From contig JAHLWZ010000226.1 of assembly GCA_020536535.1 (NCBI GenBank), positions 631 to 23,075 of the forward strand: DNA of 22,445 nucleotides, given 5' to 3'. This document shows positions 17,077 to 22,445 of the stretch, piece by piece. Each line of letters starts with the position of its first letter. The stretch's first letter is position 1. This DNA is from Pelomyxa schiedti. Taxonomy: Eukaryota; Evosea; Pelobiontida; Pelomyxidae. The translations under genes and the position numbers were made by a program. Below the pieces are notes generated by a model, which ran no database searches, had not been told where the DNA came from, and was given only the letters and a program-made list of their open reading frames with translations.

Positions 17077-20000
17077 TCAGTTTGCTTTCTTAGCATGAGG
17101 TGATAGTGATTGTGATGATGCTTGTTGTTGCTGTTGTGGCAATTGGTTTGCATTGTGTATGTACTGTTGCACTGAGAACTGCAACTGTTGCTGCTGTTGT
17201 TGTGTCTGTGCCTGCTGCTGGGCCATTGTGGCCTGTGCTTGTGCTTGCTGTATTTGCTGTTGCTGAATCAATTGTATGAGACTATTTGTAAGTTGTGGCT
17301 GGGGCTGTTGGGCTAATTGTTGCGGTGGCTGTGATTGTTGTGTTTGCGGTATTTGTTGTTGGGTTACTATCTGTTGTTGCTGTTGTGGTAGTTGTTGGAG
17401 GTTTGTTCTGTTGCTGTTGTAGTATGATTGGAGGTACTCGGTCACAAAGGCTATGAAGCGAAGGGCTATTGGTGGTGGGAAAGAATTCACAAGTGCTTTG
17501 AAGCGGTCTATCTCTTGTGCTAGTTGTTGTTCTGAGGCCATGGCCGAGGCAGCCGCTTGTTGTTGCTGTTGTTGGCTGGAATTTGTGCCGTTATTTGTGG
17601 AATTAGCTTGTGGTTGCTGCTGCTGGGGTGTTGGAATGTGGGAATTACTGCCGGAGGTTTGTGCTGTCTGTTGGGAGAGTGGTGTTTGGGGAGGAGTGGG
17701 GAGTTCTGCTTGTGGTTGTGAGCGGGGAGGTTGGGGTTGTGACTGGCTCATTGTTGATGAGCCCGGATTCTCTTGTTGCTGGCCGGGATTCTGTTGCTGT
17801 GACCCAGTTCCTGTAGGAAAGTGAGTAGGAGGAAAAGGGTAAGCGAAAATATTACCTGAGGGTAGCTGCGGGAAAATGCCGTGCAGCTCCGAGGCCAGGA
17901 ACGTAACGGTTTGTCGCATATCAGTTATCTGTGACTGCAAGGCAAGCATTTCCGCAATGACCATCTAAAGGGATGTGAGTTGCGAAACATTGTTCACTGG
18001 GAGGAGGAATGTGCCTGCGGGGTTTTTCCTTTCGGAACAGGGGACTCTGCTGAAAAGAATTAATTATTATCAGGATAGACCAACAAACCTTGCTGCTGGG
18101 AGAAAGGAGGTTTTGCTTGGTTGGAGTTCTACAGAATGCATAAGTGGGGATAGAGGTAAGAGTGGTACCTGTTGTATGGGATTGCCTAGCGGTGACGGAG
18201 GTCTTTTCACTCCAACCTGAGGTGAACCCGGGGGAAGCTTTCCAGTAATGTCCTGCCTCATGTTCATGGGTTGGCTGGGAGTATTCACAGTTGGGGTTGC
18301 GACATTGGTGAGAGCAAACGGGGTTACACTGCTTGCCTGCTGTGGAAGAAGTTGTGGTGTGTTTCCACGTGAAGTTGAACCGGATTGAGGAGGTGGAGTA
18401 TTTCGTATCTGTTCACGTTGTTGTTGTTGGTGAAGCTCTAACATACAGTTTATACAATACTAGAACCGCGTAAGACACAAGACAAGATAAAAAGGAAAAT
18501 CACTTACAGGCTGAGATGAGCCTGTTGAATACTGCCTTGGTGATGCAGTATTGCACCGCGCACATTGAGTTGTTGACTGAGGCAGAAGGGGAGAGAAGCC
18601 ATTACTTCCCGTTGACCCGCTGGCGGGATTGAGTCCTGGGCCTGGACCAGGTACCCCAGAGCCGCCAGAATTTGAACCGAGAGATGTTGAATTTACTGCA
18701 ATATTTGGCATAGATGATGCTGAGCCTAGAGAGGGTGCATTTACAACAATATTTGGCACAGAGGAGGCGTTGTGCAAGGATGACAACAGTTGTGCGTTAT
18801 TGAGTACTAGGAAAAATAAAATAATGTAAGCAAAAAAAAAAAAAAAAAAACAGATACTGGATTCATTAACAATAATTAAGAGGAGCGATAAATATACTCA
18901 ACATAAACAAGCAACACCTACCTGAAGGTTGCATGGAGAAAAAATGGGAGAGGCCCATTGCGTTCAACATTTTAACCATATCCCCCCCTGGGTTGCTGCT
19001 GTTGTTGCCGCCAGTACTTCCATTCAGTTGCTGCTGTTGCATGCCCATACTACCTCCGCCTCCACCACCGCCGCCGCCGCTACTCAGACTCCCGGTGTTC
19101 CCTGAGCTCAGTGCATTCCCGTTGTTGTTGACACTCCCGTTCCCCCCGCCGCTACCCGTGTTGTTGTTGCTGTTGCTGTTGCTGTTGACGATGTTGGCGT
19201 TGGCACCCATCCCCATCCCCATGCCCATCCCCAGCCCCATCGTCATTCCTCCAGGACCCATCCCCATGTTCATCCCCCCCACCACCATGTTGTTGTTGTT
19301 GTTGCTTCCGCCCGTTGCGGATGCCGCGGCCCCCGACCCGTTACTGTTTGTTCTCATTCCCCCCCCGCCGCCGCCGTTGCCCCCTGTCGGTCCCCCTTGT
19401 TGTTGTTGTTGTTGCTGTTGTTGCTGCTGCTGCTGTTGTAGCTGCTGCTGTCGCGCGACGGCGGCGACGAGGCTCTGCATGTGGGGGTCGAGCCCCCCCG
19501 CTTGCTGTTGCTGCTGTTGGGGAGTCGCGGGGCACGACGACGACGACGACGACGAGCCCTGCTGTTGTTGTTGACCTATCATCATCGCCCCACCGGACTG
19601 ATTGGTAGGCGGGGTGATGGGAATGGGGTTAGGGCTGCCGATCGATGGGGGGTTCTGGTTCTGATTGTTTGAGTTGGACGACAAGGAAGAGGGGGCGAGA
19701 CCAGCGCGGAGATGGGCCAAGAGCTGCTGTTGCTGCTGGAACGAGAGGGCCGGCCCCCCCCCGGGTGCGTTGCTGTTGCTGTTGCTGTTGTTGTTGTTTG
19801 GGGTGCAGCCGCCGCTGTGTATCTGTTGTTGTTGTTGTTGTTGTTGTTGCTGCTGCTGAAGGGCTTCCCGTTGTTGTTGTGAGGGGAATCCTGTTTGTGA
19901 TTGTTGTTGCTGGGAGGAACCGGTTGCGGGAAGAGGAGATAGTGGCAGTGGGTTGGTGTTATTGTTGTTGTTGTTATTATTTGGGTTGTTGCTATTGGCG

Positions 20001-20251
20001 GCATTGTTGGTATTATTAACGTTGCCGTTGTGGGCAAAGTGTGCCAGCATAGAAGCCATTTGGAATGATGCTGTTGAAGGGGTGACTTGGTTGTGCGGTA
20101 GGGAGCTTGCTATTAGTGCTCCTGGTGTGGTGGCAGCGGTTGGTTGCTGTGAAAATTGGAGTCCTGCGCCAAATCCACCGCCTAGCCGAAGTGGCACTTG
20201 TTGCTGCTGTTGTTGCATACCGCCGGGTACAAAAAAGCCTTGGCTTTGCAT
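17077..20251 (-). CDS. Gln/Asn-rich protein with CxxC-x16-CxxC finger, probable transcriptional regulator
   Basis: About 937 aa, dominated by Gln, Asn, Gly, Pro and Ser, with poly-Q tracts up to ~15 residues, poly-N, an (MG)n run and a G9 run. Exon 2 ends in CARCNTASPR and exon 3 begins YCINCMLELH, so splicing creates C-x2-C-x16-C-x2-C (Cys ~525/528/545/548), a treble-clef finger most like the GATA type or the GATAD2/p66 variant, though the GATA core residues are not kept. The last exons hold a helical piece (MVIAEMLALQSQITDMRQTV) and EIDRFKALVNSFPPPIALRF. Introns are 18921-18807, 18507-18460, 18168-18129, 18088-18050, 18038-17965 and 17855-17811. The 11-nt micro-exon 18049-18039 could instead be skipped with exon 4 extended to 18081; both keep phase. 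Nuclear coregulator function is inferred from composition and finger. It converges with the I-BAR gene, 76 bp between stops. Confidence 0.75.
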
Positions 20252-20510
20252 GGTGTGTAGAGTTCAATCAAGGCGAGTTGCCCTTTACCTTGTGGTTGTT
20301 GAGTGGATGGTTGTTTTTGTTTTGTATGTGGCACAAACAACATTTTTGAGCACGCAGTGTGTTCTACGCAGACACAAACACATAATATAGGTGAGGAATA
20401 AAATAGAGGTCCACACAACAAAGAAATAGGAGAGATAGGCCACCTTTTGGTTCGTTTTCGCCAGGAAAAACCGAATAAACGGAATTGGTGGTGTCCAAGG
20501 TGGCGTGTTG
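20252..20510. other. divergent upstream region of the Gln-rich gene
   Basis: Between the Gln-rich gene start and the first plausible exon to the right. It contains AT-rich stretches (for example AATAAAATAGAGG near 20398) but no feature I can name. It probably holds the promoter of the Gln-rich gene. Confidence 0.35.
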
Positions 20511-22105
20511 ATGTTGACGGTAAAATAAACAAAAAAATAAACTCACAGTCAGAGGGGGGTGCACAGATGTTCAAGCTCCACTAACGACGGTTCTTGGAAC
20601 AACTTCCGGTTGAGGTTTGATGTAACTAAATCCAGTAACACTCCCAGCCATTTATTGCCAGGCAATCTGAGGATTCTGCTGGCTGATTGCACTCACCAAG
20701 AATTAGCGCCATCTCAGAGTGAGTGATTATCTCTCAAAGTGTGCAAACAAAAAAAAAGAACCTCTGGGGATTATGAGCAGGATCCGACACCAAAACCACA
20801 CTCATGTGGCGCTGGTTTTAATTCCTGATCAAGTGTATCTTTGTGGCATACAAGAGGAAATCGACAATAGTTGCTGCGTCAATCTCCGAGGGACGCCACC
20901 CAGAAGGTACGTCAGAATCTGTAAGTGAAAGAAATACCTGCATCTTGATTCAAGCTTGTGGGAAGTTATTTCTCCACTTCCCCCTCCGATGTGATGGTTG
21001 TCCTCCAATGCCCAGTCGACTCCGGATATTCCACCTCCGATTCTCACCCTGTGTGATTCACTGTTTTGTTTTCAGTCCCAAACGACCCTTCGTAGCCCAG
21101 TCGACCGGGGCTGTGGTCCAGATGCACCGGGGAGTAGTAGGGGCGGCGACCCGGGGGTGCGGGAAGGGTCGAGGGTCTGTGGGGGTGTGGCTGGGACTTG
21201 TACTCGCGGGCGGGGGAGAGGATCAGGGGGTGGGGACTGCTCACCCTGCTTCATCTCTCCTTGGTCTGGCTTTCCAGGTGATTTTCACTACATATCTTAA
21301 AAAAATACATTTTAAGTGATGTGGGAAATATTTGTTTTTTTTCCCTTCCCGATGATTTTTATGTTTCTTATTCTGTTACGACAGTTGAATGTGTACAAAC
21401 TTTTCAAATGCAGCAGCATTTCTGAATCATATTCCCTGGGCTCCTGAAGTTGATTACCTGCGGGATGTATCGTTTCCATGGAAGACATCCTTCACACCAC
21501 TGATCTTTCTTACACTCAGGAAACCAAATCCGACGTTTGGGCCTTTAGGATGAAGGTAAAGGGAGACACCAAACTCTCCACAAATTTGGAAATTTCACTG
21601 TGGAAATTATATTCTTCCTCACCCGCTATGCAGGAATTCGGTTCACGGCGTTGTTGCTCCGGAGTCATTTGTTGCTCTGAAGCCCGTCCAAAGGCCACAT
21701 AATACTGGTACCAGTGCATTCACCGGCATTTATATTTCCTCCAATTCCTATCCCGCGGTGTGTACATTCCCTTCTATCACTATCACCAAAACCAAATCCC
21801 AGTTCGCATCACCGCAATCTGTATCTCTAATTCAATTCCACACAACAACAACATTAACCCATCGCACGCAGGTTGAGCGGTACCCAAGTTGGGCACGCCC
21901 TGTCAACCGGGGAATTCACATGTCGAGTCGACACTGTGTCTACAAACACAACGACAACAGTGCCCGGATGGGCCCGACAGTTGACCATGTGGATCCCGTC
22001 CCATCATCCAGGCCCACCATGCCTACTGCACAATATTTGGGAGCACCTCCACCAGTCCTCCTGAAACGTCTCCTACCTTTTCCAGAAACATCTTTTATCT
22101 GCTAA
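20511..22105 (+). CDS. unidentified multi-exon gene, exon model uncertain
   Basis: Several protein-like exon pieces on the + strand suggest a gene I cannot assemble completely. Piece 1 (~20534-20719) encodes TNDGSWNNFRLRFDVTKSSN and LLPGNLRILLADCTHQELAP, then a GTGAGT donor. Piece 2 (~20956-21280) reads LWEVISPLPPPM, an in-frame TGA (20992-20994), then AQSTPDIPPPILTL and Gly/Arg-rich GC-rich sequence to ...SPWSGF before a TTTCCAG. Piece 3 (~21410-21550) encodes NHIPWAPEVDYLRDVSFPWK. Piece 4 (~21640-21755) encodes VHGVVAPESFVALKPVQRP and GTSAFTGIYISSNSYPA. Piece 5 (from ~21871) has two competing frames ending at 22064 and 22105. Beta-rich, possibly Ig-like content is a guess. The start ATG at 20511 is tentative, and it could be a decaying gene. 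Confidence 0.35.
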
Positions 22106-22181
22106 GAATTCGTTTTTTTTTTCCCCTTTCTTTTTAAAAAGGCACAAAATAGGGGGAAAAACAAATAGATCTGGGTCGTTG

Positions 22182-22445
22182 ATGGCACGGACCAAGCAGA
22201 CGGCACGCAAGTCGACCGGCGGCAAAGGTTGTCTGCCCTTCTAATGACTGCTTATTTTTTGTATTTTCATTTTTAATATTAATTTATTTTATTTTTTTTT
22301 TTTTCCCCGCCCAACCTTACGTGCCATTGTGTATGTACACCAGCGCCGCGCAAGCATATTGCGTCCAAGGCAGCGGCACAGCCCAGCAAGCCGGCTGCGT
22401 CGGGAATACAGAAGCCACATAGGTTCCGCCCTGGTATGCCATGCC
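22182..22445 (+). CDS. histone H3 variant, 5' part (window ends inside gene)
   Basis: Core nucleosomal histone H3, N-terminal tail. Exon 1 (22182-22227) encodes MARTKQTARKSTGGK exactly as in canonical H3. A 116-nt intron (22228-22343, phase 1) follows, then exon 2 encodes APRKHIASKAAAQPSKPAAS and GIQKPHRFRPG to a likely donor at 22434. K4, K9, K14, K18 and K23 contexts remain. Where canonical H3 has AARKSAPATGGVKKPHR, this protein has one extra residue and no ARKS motif (K27), and Gln replaces K36. The tail up to K14 and the KPHRFRPG entry into the fold leave no doubt about the family. The rest of the fold lies beyond the window, so a full variant or pseudogene test is not possible here. Confidence 0.94.

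Noticed and set aside
17811-17855. Coding sequence LPSGNIFAYPFPPTHFPTGTG in the last exon of the Gln-rich gene
   Set aside because: The 45-nt segment has a GTAATAT donor, T/C-rich body and CTACAG acceptor, so it is more likely an in-frame intron than coding.
18933-19574. Long plus-strand Leu/Pro/Cys-rich frames opposite the Gln-rich gene
   Set aside because: They are complements of CAA/CAG, AAC and GGN repeats. The minus strand gives a coherent spliced protein with a start, introns and a finger.
1-22445. CRISPR arrays, bacterial operons, rRNA or tRNA genes
   Set aside because: No regularly spaced repeats, no ribosome-binding-site architecture, and no tRNA or rRNA sequence seen; spliced genes show the DNA is eukaryotic.

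Overview
The window is eukaryotic nuclear DNA, gene-dense, with genes on both strands. Nearly every gene I could reconstruct is split by very short GT-AG introns, mostly 39-66 nt, with a few of 85-203 nt. The neighbours are typical of a free-living unicellular eukaryote: a TCAB1/WRAP53 homologue, a histone H3, an I-BAR protein with a WASP-like acidic tail, a PX protein, a large ankyrin protein and a Gln/Asn-rich putative nuclear regulator. The ankyrin, polyQ/N and actin-regulator content would suit an amoebozoan (possibly an archamoeba), but that is inference; no marker in the window fixes the taxon.

Layout. 446-3572 (+) PX-domain gene with a Ser-rich tail. 3708-5825 (-) ankyrin-repeat gene, convergent with it. 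5830-9340 is a gene-poor 'graveyard': a short relic of an ankyrin gene end, AT-rich sequence with one or two unassigned possible exons, a very young non-autonomous LTR element of the TRIM type (7770-8297), a broken MATE-transporter piece and a ~98% identical, frameshifted copy of part of the ankyrin gene. 9339-11715 (+) WRAP53/TCAB1 homologue in 12 exons. 12169-13435 (+) membrane protein with two hydrophobic segments. 13539-14739 (-) small basic Gly-rich protein. 15029-17000 (+) I-BAR/proline-rich/acidic-Trp protein. 17077-20251 (-) Gln/Asn-rich protein with a CxxC...CxxC finger. 20511-22105 (+) fragmentary unassigned gene. 22182-end (+) 5' part of a divergent histone H3.

The six main multi-exon models (PX, WRAP53, membrane, basic, I-BAR, Gln-rich) were assembled by hand from splice sites and reading phase. 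Each adds up to a whole number of codons, which supports them, but no transcript evidence was available. The genes do not form one pathway. Recurrent themes are membrane/actin (PX, I-BAR), nuclear RNA/chromatin (WRAP53, H3, Gln-rich finger protein, basic protein) and an expanding and decaying ankyrin family. Most notable are the TRIM element with identical LTRs, target-site duplication and initiator-tRNA primer site; the I-BAR to Arp2/3-type tail fusion; and an H3 variant lacking the K27 and K36 contexts.
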